Shown: positions 1-9,037 of the stretch, one piece after another
Numbering within the stretch: position 1 is the first letter of the stretch
How the letters are laid out: every line of letters starts with the position of its first letter
Assembly: GCA_949292445.1 (NCBI GenBank)
Contig: CASEZU010000128.1
Coordinates: forward strand, 1 to 53,763
DNA length: 53,763 nucleotides
Reading direction: 5' to 3'
DNA from: an uncultured Spirochaetales bacterium
GTDB lineage: Bacteria; Spirochaetota; Spirochaetia; Sphaerochaetales; Sphaerochaetaceae
The notes under the pieces: model-generated
The model's database searches: none
The model's input: the letters and a program-made list of their open reading frames with translations, nothing else
Told to the model about the DNA's origin: nothing
Translations under genes and position numbers: made by a program

Positions 1-456
1 TCCGGCGGCAGCAGGCGAAAGCAGAGCGACGGAAGCGGACAGGAATCCCCTCATCCCGTTTGCCCGCTGAAGCATTTCATTCCCGGCGATGAGCGGCACT
101 GCAGATTCCACCGCAGGAGACTGCAGCCCAGAACATGCCGATCTGCCAACGAGTATCAGAAGATAGACAGGAAGTCTGTCAAGACCGTATCCCAGAGCTG
201 CGGCAAGAACGAGGGCGAGAAAGGCAGCGGCAGCATCGGAAAGGACTATCACGCGCCTTCTTCCCCGGCTGTCAGAGAGCGAACCCGAGAGCAGCATCAG
301 CAGAATCTGCGGAACAAAACCGGCAAGCGACGAAAGAAAGAGGACACTGCCTGATGAGTAGCGGATTGTAAGCGTCCAGATGATGCCGAACTGCGCCGCA
401 GATGACCCGAGAAGCGAGAGCGACTGAGGCAGCAGGAACAGCAGCAGCCTACCCAC
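1..456 (-). CDS. MFS transporter, macrolide-efflux-like, N-terminal part (cut by window edge)
   Basis: The reading frame has no stop and runs off the left edge, giving about 152 N-terminal residues. It is very hydrophobic with several membrane segments. After the second helix comes the loop SGSLSDSRGRRRVI, which matches the major-facilitator A motif (G-x-x-x-D-R-x-G-R-R). A later helix contains GRSACSGLQSPAVESAVP, as in the MFS_3 / MefA efflux group. There is no ATG; the GTG at 456 overlaps the last codons of the fumarase beta gene (stop at 449-451), so translation is probably coupled. The role as a drug or metabolite exporter is inferred from family only. Confidence 0.75.
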   Translation of the reverse strand, partial: MGRLLLFLLPQSLSLLGSSAAQFGIIWTLTIRYSSGSVLFLSSLAGFVPQILLMLLSGSLSDSRGRRRVIVLSDAAAAFLALVLAAALGYGLDRLPVYLLILVGRSACSGLQSPAVESAVPLIAGNEMLQRANGMRGFLSASVALLSPAAAG

Positions 457-973
457 GGTAGAGAATGCCCTGGGAATCTATGACGCAGACAGCCGGAAAA
501 TCCTCAATTTCCAGCTTCAGCAGCGCCTCTGGCCCCAGCTCCGGATAAGCCACGATCTCCGAGCGTCTGATGCACGAGGCATAGAGTGCCCCGCATCCTC
601 CGAAAGCCTGGAGATAGAGGCCTCTGAACGCCTCAACAGCTTTCCTCACCTCCTCTTTTCTCGGCCCCTTTCCAACCATGACACGCAGTCCGGCAGCGAT
701 AAGCGAAGGAGAGAAAGGATCCATCCGGGCGCTGGTAGTAGGCCCTGCTGCCCCGATAGGGAAACCATCAGGCGCGGGACTCGGCCCCATGTAGTAGATG
801 GCATTGCCCGGGAAGCTGAAGGGAGGTTCCTCCCCTCTCTGAAGCGTCTCGCAGAGCCGTTTGTGCACCTGATCACGCCCTACATAGAAGATGCCTGAAA
901 GCACCACATCATCCCCGGCCTGAACCGCGGAAAGCTCCTCCTCGCTGAACGGAAGGCTCAGATGTCTTCTCAT
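449..973 (-). CDS. Class I fumarate hydratase, beta (C-terminal) subunit
   Basis: This 174-residue protein is the C-terminal half of iron-sulfur fumarase/tartrate dehydratase, which interconverts fumarate and malate as a two-subunit enzyme. Supporting segments are the GDDVVLSGIFYVGRDQVHKR start, the YYMGPSPAP stretch, GPTTSARMDPF and the GKGPRKEEV segment, all characteristic of the FumA/TtdB C-terminal fold. The start overlaps the stop of the alpha subunit by four bases (ATGA), as expected for stoichiometric subunits. It could instead act on tartrate, but fumarase is the more common role of this two-gene form in anaerobes. Confidence 0.9.
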   Translation of the reverse strand: MRRHLSLPFSEEELSAVQAGDDVVLSGIFYVGRDQVHKRLCETLQRGEEPPFSFPGNAIYYMGPSPAPDGFPIGAAGPTTSARMDPFSPSLIAAGLRVMVGKGPRKEEVRKAVEAFRGLYLQAFGGCGALYASCIRRSEIVAYPELGPEALLKLEIEDFPAVCVIDSQGILYRG

Positions 974-1809
974 AGTTCTCCCTCCCTGAAAATGACAGTC
1001 GCACGCCTTTCTGCCCAGCAGTTCACAGTGAGCGCCACTGGAAGCCCTGCTATATGCGTCGGCTCAGAAAGTATCGACACACCGAGAGCCGTAGGATTTC
1101 CGCCAAGCCCGCCGGGACCGATTCCCAGCTCATTGACAGCTCTGAGTATCCTCCGGGCAAGTTCAGGATACTCAGAAGGACGGAAGAAAGCCTTCTTTGA
1201 GAGGAAAGCGGCCCTGTCCATCGTCCCGCCGACTCCGACGCCGAGGAACACGGGAGGACATGGCTTTCCGCCGGCTGCCTTCATCATGTCGACAACAGCC
1301 TCCGCCACGCCGTCCTCCCCTGCTGTCGGATTGAGCATCCTCACAGAAGAGCAGTTCTCAGAACCGAATCCTTTCAGCAGGAACGAGACCTCAACGTCAC
1401 ATCCGTCAGCAAGCTCGTAAAAAATGAAAACAGGAAGATTGGTGCCGGTGTTGTGCCTGCTGTATATGGGATCCTCCACTACGCTCCTGCGATAAAACCC
1501 GTCAGAAGCGGCCATGGCGGCACCTTCATTCACGGCTCGCTCGATATCCGCAAGGGGAACGCGTGAATCCCGTCCGACTGATGCAAGGCACCAGAAAACA
1601 CCTGTATCCTGGCACATCGGAAGCCCCGTGCTGCGGGCAATGCGGAGATTCTTCCTCACCGCCTCCATAACAGCGGAGGATTTTCCTCCTTCAGTATCAG
1701 TTCCTTCAATAAGCGCCTCCACCTCAGGAGGCAGTATGCGGGCCGCTTCTATCAGGCTGTCCCTGATACGCTCCGCGGCCTTACAGAGAATCGCCCTGTC
1801 TCGTTCCAT
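970..1809 (-). CDS. Class I fumarate hydratase, alpha (N-terminal) subunit
   Basis: This 279-residue protein is the iron-sulfur half of two-subunit fumarase. Cysteines fitting the [4Fe-4S] ligands lie in GLPMCQDTGVFW, in GSENCSSVRML and before PPVFLGVGVGG. The RHNTGTNLPVF segment matches substrate-binding residues of the family. The beta subunit follows with an ATGA overlap. The 5' end overlaps the 3' end of the radical-SAM gene by 29 bp, and an AAGGA-type ribosome site lies inside that gene. It probably feeds a partial reductive TCA branch, which is an inference. Confidence 0.9.
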   Translation of the reverse strand: MERDRAILCKAAERIRDSLIEAARILPPEVEALIEGTDTEGGKSSAVMEAVRKNLRIARSTGLPMCQDTGVFWCLASVGRDSRVPLADIERAVNEGAAMAASDGFYRRSVVEDPIYSRHNTGTNLPVFIFYELADGCDVEVSFLLKGFGSENCSSVRMLNPTAGEDGVAEAVVDMMKAAGGKPCPPVFLGVGVGGTMDRAAFLSKKAFFRPSEYPELARRILRAVNELGIGPGGLGGNPTALGVSILSEPTHIAGLPVALTVNCWAERRATVIFREGEL

Positions 1810-2755
1810 TCCTTTCCATCCTTTCCTCCAGCCTCATCAGGAATCTGGACTTGTCCGGGAAAACCCTCGGGGCAAGCAGCCTGTGGTAAGGCGTCTCGGA
1901 TATAAGTCTCTCTATCACTATCTCCTCTCTCAGATGCCGCAGGAAGAGCTCCGTGCTCTCAAGAGTCCGCTCCTCCGACATCACGGTTATGTTCCCTGCC
2001 ATATAGTCATCCGCGAGCGCCGTCCCTCCTGTTATATGGAGATTATGAATCTTGACAGCCTCTGCCCCCGACTCATTCACCGCCCGGGCAGTTCTCAGAA
2101 AGTCCTCCCTGCCCTCTCCCGGAAGCCCTAGAATGACATGGGCTGCGACCTTGAGGCGGTGGCGGTGTGCCCGTGCTGCTGCATCCATGTACTCCTTCAA
2201 GCCATGGCCGCGGTTTATCGCGGCAAGCGTCGCATCGGATGCGCTCTGCAGGCCGAATTCCACCCAGACATCGCGCTCGGGAGTGATGTACGACTCAAGC
2301 AGGGAAAGGACACTCTCAGGAACTGTATCGGGCCGCGTCGAGATCAGGAGTTCCCTGAACGGCATCACCGACAGTCCCTCATCATAAATCTTCCTGAGGT
2401 TCTCCGGGCTGTCGTATGTGTTCGTCCACGACTGGAATGAGAGGCTGAAGAGGCCGGCCTTGTAGCGGCGCTCAAGGAAGGCCTTTCCCCGCTCTATCTG
2501 CTCCCTGATGGAGAGAAGCCGCGGCAGAATCGTATCAGCTGTCTTCCTGTCGTAATCTGATGTACGCCTGAAACCTGATTCAGAAGCCCTCTGATACACG
2601 GCAATCGAGCCTGTTCCGTCGCAGAAAGCACATCCTCCATGCCTTGAGGCATCACGGTTGGGGCAGGAGAATCCGCCGTCCACACCTATTCTGTAGACAG
2701 GCGCCCCATACTTCTTCTTCAGATATGATGAATAGGTGTTCCAGCGTGAATACAT
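1781..2755 (-). CDS. TIGR01212-family radical SAM protein (YhcC-like)
   Basis: About 324 residues. The N-terminus reads YGAPVYRIGVDGGFSCPNRD and then C-x2-C in GGCAFCDG, which gives the long-spaced CX10CX2C cluster motif seen in the YhcC/Elp3-like group rather than the usual CX3CX2C. The middle contains VEFGLQSASD and a HVILGLPGEGREDF segment typical of radical SAM barrels. The biochemical function of the family is not established to my knowledge. The ATG at 2755 overlaps the patatin stop (TGATG); a GTG one codon earlier (2758) is the alternative start. Confidence 0.85.
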   Translation of the reverse strand: MYSRWNTYSSYLKKKYGAPVYRIGVDGGFSCPNRDASRHGGCAFCDGTGSIAVYQRASESGFRRTSDYDRKTADTILPRLLSIREQIERGKAFLERRYKAGLFSLSFQSWTNTYDSPENLRKIYDEGLSVMPFRELLISTRPDTVPESVLSLLESYITPERDVWVEFGLQSASDATLAAINRGHGLKEYMDAAARAHRHRLKVAAHVILGLPGEGREDFLRTARAVNESGAEAVKIHNLHITGGTALADDYMAGNITVMSEERTLESTELFLRHLREEIVIERLISETPYHRLLAPRVFPDKSRFLMRLEERMERNGTRQGDSL

Positions 2756-4938
2756 CACTCGATACCGACCATGAAGGAGATGCGCGGCGTCGCTGAAATA
2801 TGCAGGGAAGCCTTCACCTGCCCGAAAGATGTGGCGACGCCTAGCCCCACATACCCTCCTATATCCATCGAGCCCTCGGAGAATGAAAGCTCCGAATAAG
2901 GAATCAGACTGCGCGAAGCCGAAGCCATGATCTCATCGCGCTCCTTTCCTGACACCTCGAAGAAGACGCCGGCATCGACGAAGATCGAGTAAGGCAGAGG
3001 CAACCTTATGCCGCCCATCACGTAGATATTATCGGACACAGCCTTCCCCATCTCAGTCGAGGTGTATGCCCTCGCCAGATCGGGCGGCCTCCTTATCGTG
3101 GAAGTATCGGCCTCGATGATGAACTTGAAGATATCAGTGGGACCGAAACTGCCGAACATCTCGGCAGAGAATGAGTAAGCGAGTTCCGTTGATGGGAAGT
3201 CACCGCCGAACTCCAGCGTGGCCTCGACCTCGAAACCGTTATCAGCGGCATCGGAGCCATCATAACCGTCGTAGACGAAACCAAGTCCGAGATACGGATA
3301 GGCGAAATGGTTTCCACCGGGAGTGTTCGCTCCCAGATATGTGTAATCAAAGCCGAGTATCGCATCGATGCGGAGATCGCGGATGGGGAAATATCCGATG
3401 CCTGCTTTCAGGAAGAAACCGATGTCCCCGCTGAAGCTGTATCCCGCCGTTCCCGGTATCGAGGTATAGGACTGCTGCCCGTATTTGACACCGAGCGTGC
3501 CGTAGAGGAACGCAGATGAAAGGAACGGATAGGACACTCCTGCATCGACCGTGATTCCCTCATCGACGACGATCCCATATGTCAGATCCAGGCGCGGAAG
3601 CAGGGCCATGCGTCCGGAAATGGTGAAGTCGGGAGTATATGCAAAGAACGGATCGGAACCGTCGGAGCCATCATACCTTATGCCGATGCCTCCTGTAAGG
3701 CCGAGATAGACACTGCCTGAGAGCGAGGGATAGCGTTCACCCCTGACGTATATGACACCATCCTGTATCTCATATGTGACCGCCTTCAGGCCCTCATGCC
3801 TCCTGACATCATCGAGCAGGGCCTCGAATGCCGTTATCGTGTCATAATCCATCGACAGCCCCTCGAATCGGCGGAGCTCGGAAATGGATGCAAGAGGGAT
3901 CACATCATCAGCGACGACGCGCTCAATCGACGGAGACGGAAGCGAACTGTAGCTCTTTCTCTCTATCGGGAGCCATCTCTCAAGCCGGCTTTCCAACTCA
4001 TCGAACACATCCTGATTCTCCTCGACAGCCTTTCTTCCTGCTTCAAGGATCGGCTCAGTGGAACCGAAGCTGAGCGCGGCGAAACCGGTGGTATCGGGGA
4101 CGATCACCCAGTCAGCCTCATCGTAGTTCTCTACGGAATTGGGCTCCGTAAGATAATCCGAGAACTGGCTGAATGAGCCGGAAAGCGTCGACATGTCGTT
4201 CTTGTGGTCACCGTAGATGTGCCTGGCATCATTGACGTCGACAGCCAGCACGATATCCGCACCTAGATCCCTCGCTATGTCAGCGGGAAGATTATCCTCA
4301 AGCCCGCCGTCTATTATATAGCTGCCGTCCTCGAGCCTCACAGGGGCGAAGACGACGGGTATCGCCATCGAAGAGCGTACGGCATCGAACAGGGATCCCG
4401 TGGAGAATACGACCTTCCTGTTGTTCGTTATATCTGTCCCGACAGCCCTGAAAGGTATTGAGAGATCATCGAAATCCTTGACGGAGAGCACCTTTGAAAG
4501 ATGCCGCCGCAGGAAGCCGTTTATGTACTGATCATCAATGAGGCCATTGGAAGCACCGAACCCGGATGCACCGTACTCCACCGTCAGGAGATTGGTGTCA
4601 TAGTCGGTGAACGGGCTCATGATGGTATCGGCTCCGCGGACTGCATAGAGGTGTAGGAAATAGCTCATCAGGTCCGTGCCAGATACTATCTCCTCAAGTT
4701 CCGCTCCGGAGTAGCCGGCAGCATAGAAACTGCCGACGACGGCCCCCATACTTGTGCCGATGACCATGTCAGGAACGATTCCCCTCCTGTCGAGCTCCTC
4801 CAGTACCGGAATGTGGGCGATACCCTTCGCACCTCCTCCGGAGAGGACAAGTGCGAACTTCGGACGGAATATCGAGGCGGGAAGAGCGCACAGAACGACA
4901 AACAACAGTACTGCCAATGCCAGCATCCGCCTCTTCAT
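2755..4938 (-). CDS. Patatin-like phospholipase with POTRA and C-terminal outer-membrane barrel (PlpD-like)
   Basis: The 727-residue product starts with a signal peptide (residues 1-22). A patatin domain follows with the oxyanion glycines SGGGAKG, the nucleophile motif GTSMG (Ser about 63) and the catalytic Asp in DGG near residue 211. Residues about 340-400 look like one POTRA domain, and the rest alternates in beta-strand fashion like a BamA-type 16-strand barrel. This order and length match type Vd autotransporters (PlpD, FplA), which move their own lipase domain to the cell surface. The last residue is Glu, not the usual aromatic. It is followed 3' by the radical SAM gene with a TGATG junction. 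Confidence 0.88.
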   Translation of the reverse strand: MKRRMLALAVLLFVVLCALPASIFRPKFALVLSGGGAKGIAHIPVLEELDRRGIVPDMVIGTSMGAVVGSFYAAGYSGAELEEIVSGTDLMSYFLHLYAVRGADTIMSPFTDYDTNLLTVEYGASGFGASNGLIDDQYINGFLRRHLSKVLSVKDFDDLSIPFRAVGTDITNNRKVVFSTGSLFDAVRSSMAIPVVFAPVRLEDGSYIIDGGLEDNLPADIARDLGADIVLAVDVNDARHIYGDHKNDMSTLSGSFSQFSDYLTEPNSVENYDEADWVIVPDTTGFAALSFGSTEPILEAGRKAVEENQDVFDELESRLERWLPIERKSYSSLPSPSIERVVADDVIPLASISELRRFEGLSMDYDTITAFEALLDDVRRHEGLKAVTYEIQDGVIYVRGERYPSLSGSVYLGLTGGIGIRYDGSDGSDPFFAYTPDFTISGRMALLPRLDLTYGIVVDEGITVDAGVSYPFLSSAFLYGTLGVKYGQQSYTSIPGTAGYSFSGDIGFFLKAGIGYFPIRDLRIDAILGFDYTYLGANTPGGNHFAYPYLGLGFVYDGYDGSDAADNGFEVEATLEFGGDFPSTELAYSFSAEMFGSFGPTDIFKFIIEADTSTIRRPPDLARAYTSTEMGKAVSDNIYVMGGIRLPLPYSIFVDAGVFFEVSGKERDEIMASASRSLIPYSELSFSEGSMDIGGYVGLGVATSFGQVKASLHISATPRISFMVGIE

Positions 4939-4946
4939 AGATCCTC

Positions 4947-5873
4947 CTACTCAAGTACTTTGCCTACGATGTCACGCCGCCCGTTCACAAATGATGCGGC
5001 ATCCATCTCCTTCTTCATCGGCGGCAGGACCCTCGTTACATGGATATAGCCATCGCTGAGGGCAATGCGAAGGCCCTTTCCCTTGTCCAGCGATACTATT
5101 GTACCGCATTTCTCCGCAACTTCGCATTTCTCCAGCGAGAATCCGCTGCCGTATACGCCGGTAAGATAGAGCCGAGATCCATCCAGCATGCCATATGCCT
5201 TGGGCCACGGGCTGCAGGCCCTTATCTGGGCATGGACAGCTGCAGCAGGCGATGAGAAATCAATCCGCCCCTCATCCTTGCCGACAAACGACGTGAATGT
5301 AGGCTCTCCTTCCTGCGCCTCAGCCCTGCGGCAGGGATCAAGCAGAATGGGAAGCACAAAGGAAGGAACCAGAAGGGAGACTTTCTCAGAAAGGCTGCCC
5401 TCCGTCTCCGTTCCATCGAGTTCTATGGGAAGGATTCCGAAGACATCCCCTTCATCAACACCCTTTCCGATCCGCTGCAGCGATATCCCCGTCATCCTGT
5501 CTCCGGAACGTATGGCCTGGTAAATCGGCGATGGCCCCCTGTGAAGAGGAAGCAGGGACGGATGGACATTGAACGTCTCATTGAAAAGCGCGAGGAACCG
5601 GGGACCGAAAATCTTCCCGTAGCAGAATGAGAGAAGCGTGTCCGCACCATAGGATGCGATGTGCTCCCTCGCCTCTGTGCGGATCGTCTCAGGCTGGTAA
5701 ACCTCAAGCCCCAGCTCCAGGGCCCTGCTCTTAACAGGCGACGGGACAAGTGTCTTTCCCCTCTTTCCCGGGGCATCCGGCGCAGTGATGACAAGCGCTA
5801 TCATCCCCTTCTCCGCAAGTGCATCAAGGAGCGGAAGCGCAATGCTGCCTGTAGCAGCGAAGACTATCTTCAT
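4947..5873 (-). CDS. fmt: Methionyl-tRNA formyltransferase
   Basis: 308 residues. It transfers formyl from 10-formyl-THF to initiator Met-tRNA. The N-terminus MKIVFAATGSIALPLLDAL matches the family's nucleotide-like fold. The catalytic region reads NVHPSLLPLHRGPSPIYQAI, with the conserved Asn, His and the SLLP loop. The conserved Asp lies in GVDEGDV. The C-terminal RNA-binding domain is short but present. It overlaps the def stop by one base (TGATG), the classic def-fmt pair, and lies 8 bp upstream of the patatin gene. Confidence 0.93.
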   Translation of the reverse strand: MKIVFAATGSIALPLLDALAEKGMIALVITAPDAPGKRGKTLVPSPVKSRALELGLEVYQPETIRTEAREHIASYGADTLLSFCYGKIFGPRFLALFNETFNVHPSLLPLHRGPSPIYQAIRSGDRMTGISLQRIGKGVDEGDVFGILPIELDGTETEGSLSEKVSLLVPSFVLPILLDPCRRAEAQEGEPTFTSFVGKDEGRIDFSSPAAAVHAQIRACSPWPKAYGMLDGSRLYLTGVYGSGFSLEKCEVAEKCGTIVSLDKGKGLRIALSDGYIHVTRVLPPMKKEMDAASFVNGRRDIVGKVLE

Positions 5874-6385
5874 CAGACCCTCGACTTCTGGCGGCGCCTG
5901 ATCCTGTTCTTCTTCTCATAGGCGCGCACGACCTTCTCCTTCTCACGCTCATCGAGATGATCGATATACAGCTTGCCGTGCAGATGATCATTCTCGTGCT
6001 GTATCACGCGTGCAAGGAGACCGTCTGCCTCGATAGTGAACGGTTTTCCCTTTATGTCCTGAGCCTGGATCGTAACCTTCAGCGGCCTTACCACATCGTG
6101 GTATACTCCGGGAATGGAGAGACAGCCCTCCTCATAGACACCTGTCTCGATGCTGGTGCCTGTTATCGAGGGATTGATGAACACCATGGGGGCCTCTCCC
6201 CTGACATGCACCACGAAAATCTTCTTGGGCACTCCGATCTGGGGGCCGGCAAGTCCGACGCCATCGGCTTCATCGAGCGTTTCGATCATCGCATCGGAAA
6301 GCATCTTCAGCGCATCATCGAATTCCGTTATATCAGAGCATTCCTCCCTGAGGACCTCTTCTCCCAGTGTGCATATATCCAACAT
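5873..6385 (-). CDS. def: Peptide deformylase
   Basis: 170 residues. It removes the N-terminal formyl group of new proteins. All three motifs are visible: GVGLAGPQIGV, EGCLSIPG (metal-binding Cys) and QHENDHLHG (HExxH). The C-terminus is basic (KKNRIRRRQKSRV). It is directly upstream of fmt. The gap to the preceding kinase gene is only 3 bp and no strong ribosome site is visible; a TATACC hexamer 10 bases before the ATG may be an internal promoter (weak). Confidence 0.95.
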   Translation of the reverse strand: MLDICTLGEEVLREECSDITEFDDALKMLSDAMIETLDEADGVGLAGPQIGVPKKIFVVHVRGEAPMVFINPSITGTSIETGVYEEGCLSIPGVYHDVVRPLKVTIQAQDIKGKPFTIEADGLLARVIQHENDHLHGKLYIDHLDEREKEKVVRAYEKKNRIRRRQKSRV

Positions 6386-6388
6386 AGC

Positions 6389-6961
6389 TCAAGATGGTAT
6401 ACTCACGCCCTTTTCTTGGCAACAGATGTCAGCCTTCTCCATGATCCCGCAGGCCGCAATATATTCCTCCTCCAGAGGGATCCAGCGTGAACGGAAGATC
6501 TCAGCTTTCTCCTTCCCGTTCCGCTTCTCTATCCGTCTCATCTGCTCAGAGGGATCTATATCCATGAAAACGGAAAAATCATAGTATCTGCCGAAAAACG
6601 GATGGAGGCTGTAAGCCCCCTCGACGATCACAAGGCGGGAGGCATCGATGGCAGCAATCTCCGCCGCGTAATCCATCGCCGCGCAGTCGAATCTCCTGTA
6701 TCTCACGATACCGCCGCTCTGAAGCTGGGGAATGACCTCTGCCATGAACCTCTCCCTGTGGATATTTCCTCCCGGCTCACTGTAGCGCTCAGCGCTGCGG
6801 AGCTCCGGAGGCAGGAAGAAATCATCCATATGTATGACACTTCCTCCGGTAAGGGACGCGATGGAAGATGCGAGCGTCGTCTTCCCCGCAGCTGACCTGC
6901 CATCGATGGCTATCACGCGGCTCCGCTCCCCAGCAATGCTCATGATCTCCTCAGCCGTCAT
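6389..6961 (-). CDS. Uridine-kinase-like P-loop kinase linked to an ECF transporter
   Basis: 190 residues. Walker A is GRSAAGKTT (residues 21-29), followed by HMDDFFLP and the VIVEGAYSLH segment that define the uridine kinase / phosphoribulokinase / pantothenate kinase superfamily. The start is the ATG at 6961, overlapping the S-component stop by four bases; the open frame extends upstream but only as an alternate frame of the transporter gene. Position as the last gene of the ECF operon suggests it phosphorylates and traps the imported compound (inference). The substrate, whether nucleoside, vitamin or nicotinamide riboside, cannot be read from the sequence. Confidence 0.8.
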   Translation of the reverse strand: MTAEEIMSIAGERSRVIAIDGRSAAGKTTLASSIASLTGGSVIHMDDFFLPPELRSAERYSEPGGNIHRERFMAEVIPQLQSGGIVRYRRFDCAAMDYAAEIAAIDASRLVIVEGAYSLHPFFGRYYDFSVFMDIDPSEQMRRIEKRNGKEKAEIFRSRWIPLEEEYIAACGIMEKADICCQEKGVSIPS

Positions 6962-7488
6962 CCCATCTTCCTTCCGATGAAGCCTGTCTTCACAAGCGCG
7001 GCATATATGAGCGGTATCAGCACAAGCTGCATGACTATCGCGGGGAGGCAGGAGACGAAGTAGCTGGAAATCCACATCGGCAGCGAATATGAGCCCCTGG
7101 CGAAGATAAGCGCCCTGGCAGCTCCTGCCACGATACGGCCGAAGAGCATCGCCGCAACCAGGCTGATGACAACTCTGCCGGTGCCTTTTTTCCTCCCGGT
7201 CAGCCCCATCATAAGACCGGCCATGAAACCATAGGATCCCAGCTCCGTCATCATCTGCGGGAGCATGGGAGCACCGGGCATGCCGGTGAAGAGCGAGGAG
7301 AGGAGAGGCCCGGCGATACCGCAGAGAAGGCCGAACGGCCATGATGTCAGAATGCCGCAGAGAAGCACCGGAAGGTGCATCGGTGAGAACAGCACTCCGC
7401 CATTGGGAATGGCATGGAAAGCCATCGGAAGCACCACGCAGAGCGCGATGCATACAGCTGCCGTGAGCGATTTTCGTATCATTGTCAT
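6958..7488 (-). CDS. ECF transporter substrate-binding (S) component
   Basis: 176 residues with about six hydrophobic segments. The region IPNGGVLFSPMHLPVLLCG and GPLLSSLFTGMPGAPMLP matches small integral S components of energy-coupling-factor importers (ECF_trnsprt fold). It overlaps ecfT and the kinase gene by four bases on each side, so A1-A2-T-S-kinase reads as one unit and the transporter is of the dedicated type. Substrate unknown; the linked kinase makes a vitamin or nucleoside plausible. A second Met two codons in (7482) is an equally possible start. Confidence 0.8.
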   Translation of the reverse strand: MTMIRKSLTAAVCIALCVVLPMAFHAIPNGGVLFSPMHLPVLLCGILTSWPFGLLCGIAGPLLSSLFTGMPGAPMLPQMMTELGSYGFMAGLMMGLTGRKKGTGRVVISLVAAMLFGRIVAGAARALIFARGSYSLPMWISSYFVSCLPAIVMQLVLIPLIYAALVKTGFIGRKMG

Positions 7489-8288
7489 ATTGCTTTTACT
7501 CCTTCAAGCGCTGCTGCGCCTGCTGCTATCAGTACGGAAACGATAAGCGCCGCAGCCTCATCCCTTCCGAAATGAATCCTTGTATTCCTGCGCCGGCCCT
7601 TCTCACCCGCATAGCCGCGCGCCTCCATCGCGAGCGCAAGCTCATCAGCTCTGCGGAATGCCGCCAGAAAAACAGGCAGCGCGAGAGGAACAACCGAAAG
7701 GGCCCTGTCACGGAGCCTCCTTCCTCCCGGGATGGCCCCGCGGGCCTCCCCTGAGAGAAGTATCGCCTCACTCTCCACTGCCAGGACAGGAATAAGGCCG
7801 ATGGCGACGGAAATGATGAAGGACGCCTCATCCACCGGGATCCTCAGCAGTGATAACGGATGAAGCACAGTCCTCAGGCCATCTGTTATCCCGACAGGTG
7901 TGGCCACAGCCGTCAGCAGAGAAGCAAGTGCGGAGAGAAGCACCACGCTCAGCACCATTCTCAGTCCCGCCTTAATGCCGTGGACGGAGAACGTCACGAT
8001 CCAACATGAGAAGATCGGCTCGGGCGAAGGCTGAAAAAACGCATTCATCAGAAATACCGTTATGAAGAATGCACGGAAACGGATCATGGCACGGATGACA
8101 GGCCGGACCGGTATTCCTCCGGCTCTGTAGAGAAGGATCAGGACAAGACATCCCAGGACATATCCCGCAGCAGACCCGGATGCAGCGATCAGGGCCGAGA
8201 AGATCAGAATGAATGCAACGATGCGGACAGCGGGATCAAGCCTGTGCAGGAGTGATGAGCCGGGAACATATGCGCCGAGGAGATTCAT
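7485..8288 (-). CDS. ecfT: ECF transporter transmembrane (T) component
   Basis: 267 residues, CbiQ/EcfT family. It opens with SSLLHRLDPAVRIVAF, the typical start of T components, then carries several helices. A small-residue/Arg coupling motif lies in LSGEARGAI and a second in LALAMEARGYAG; these Ala-Arg-Gly helices bind the two ATPases. It overlaps ecfA2 and the S component by four bases each. Confidence 0.9.
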   Translation of the reverse strand: MNLLGAYVPGSSLLHRLDPAVRIVAFILIFSALIAASGSAAGYVLGCLVLILLYRAGGIPVRPVIRAMIRFRAFFITVFLMNAFFQPSPEPIFSCWIVTFSVHGIKAGLRMVLSVVLLSALASLLTAVATPVGITDGLRTVLHPLSLLRIPVDEASFIISVAIGLIPVLAVESEAILLSGEARGAIPGGRRLRDRALSVVPLALPVFLAAFRRADELALAMEARGYAGEKGRRRNTRIHFGRDEAAALIVSVLIAAGAAALEGVKAI

Positions 8289-9037
8289 TTCCGCCCCCCG
8301 ATAAGCCCTGCAATGCCATCTGCAAGATAAGAGATACTGCAGGTACGCTCCAGGCCGAGACTGACAGAAAGCGACGTGCAGGCTGTGTCCAGGATATCAT
8401 CAGGACTGCCATCCTTCACGACACGGCCATTCTCTATAGCAATCACCCTGTCCGCCCATGATGCCGCCTCGTCATCATGTGTCGCCATCACGACAGTCTT
8501 CCCTTCTGTACAGAAGCGATGGAGCAAGCCCATGACTATCTCATAGGAAGCGGCATCCAGCCCGACTGTCGGTTCATCCATGAGAATGACATCAGGATCC
8601 GTTACAACGGATGAAGCAATCGCTACGCGGCGCCTCTCCCCTCCTGACAGGGAAAACGGCGGCGCTGCCCAGAGCTTTTCAGGGATTTCCATCATCCTGA
8701 GGATGGAGGCTGTCCTCTCATCCTTCTCCTGACGGCCGAGTCCGCTTCTCCTGAGCGCGAAGGAGACATCGGCAAATACGGTTTCAGCGAAGAGCTGGCG
8801 CTCCGGATACTGGAAAACCATGCTGACAGAATGCGGATGCCCGTTCTGTACAGCCCCGCCGAGAAGAAGGCAGCCGCCATCCAGCTTCCGCAGGCCGCTG
8901 AGCATCACCAGAATTGTTGTCTTTCCGCTGCCGGAACGGCCTGTCAGTGCGGTAAGCCCCGGCCCGAATGAAAGGGAGAGGCCAGTGATGCTGAAACCGC
9001 TGAAAGCCATGGAAGCGTTCTCTAAAGATATCTCCAT
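8285..9037 (-). CDS. ecfA2: ECF transporter ATPase, second subunit
   Basis: 250 residues. Walker A is GRSGSGKTT, the Q-loop is in MVFQYPERQLF (typical of EcfA proteins), the signature is FSLSGGERRR and Walker B is VILMDEPTVGLD, so all catalytic elements are present. It overlaps the first ATPase gene by 16 bp and ecfT by 4 bp. Confidence 0.9.
   Translation of the reverse strand: MEISLENASMAFSGFSITGLSLSFGPGLTALTGRSGSGKTTILVMLSGLRKLDGGCLLLGGAVQNGHPHSVSMVFQYPERQLFAETVFADVSFALRRSGLGRQEKDERTASILRMMEIPEKLWAAPPFSLSGGERRRVAIASSVVTDPDVILMDEPTVGLDAASYEIVMGLLHRFCTEGKTVVMATHDDEAASWADRVIAIENGRVVKDGSPDDILDTACTSLSVSLGLERTCSISYLADGIAGLIGGRK

Noticed and set aside
135..371. Plus-strand open frame near the left edge.
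   Set aside because: It lies antisense to the MFS transporter frame, which has clear membrane and motif content.
962..2440. Several long plus-strand frames opposite fumarase and the radical SAM gene.
   Set aside because: They are antisense shadows caused by low stop frequency in GC-rich codons; no motifs or ribosome sites.
6962..7453. A continuous frame extending the ECF-linked kinase upstream by about 160 codons.
   Set aside because: It is an alternate frame of the S-component gene; the Arg/His/Ser-rich translation is not protein-like and the ATG at 6961 overlaps the previous stop as neighbours do.
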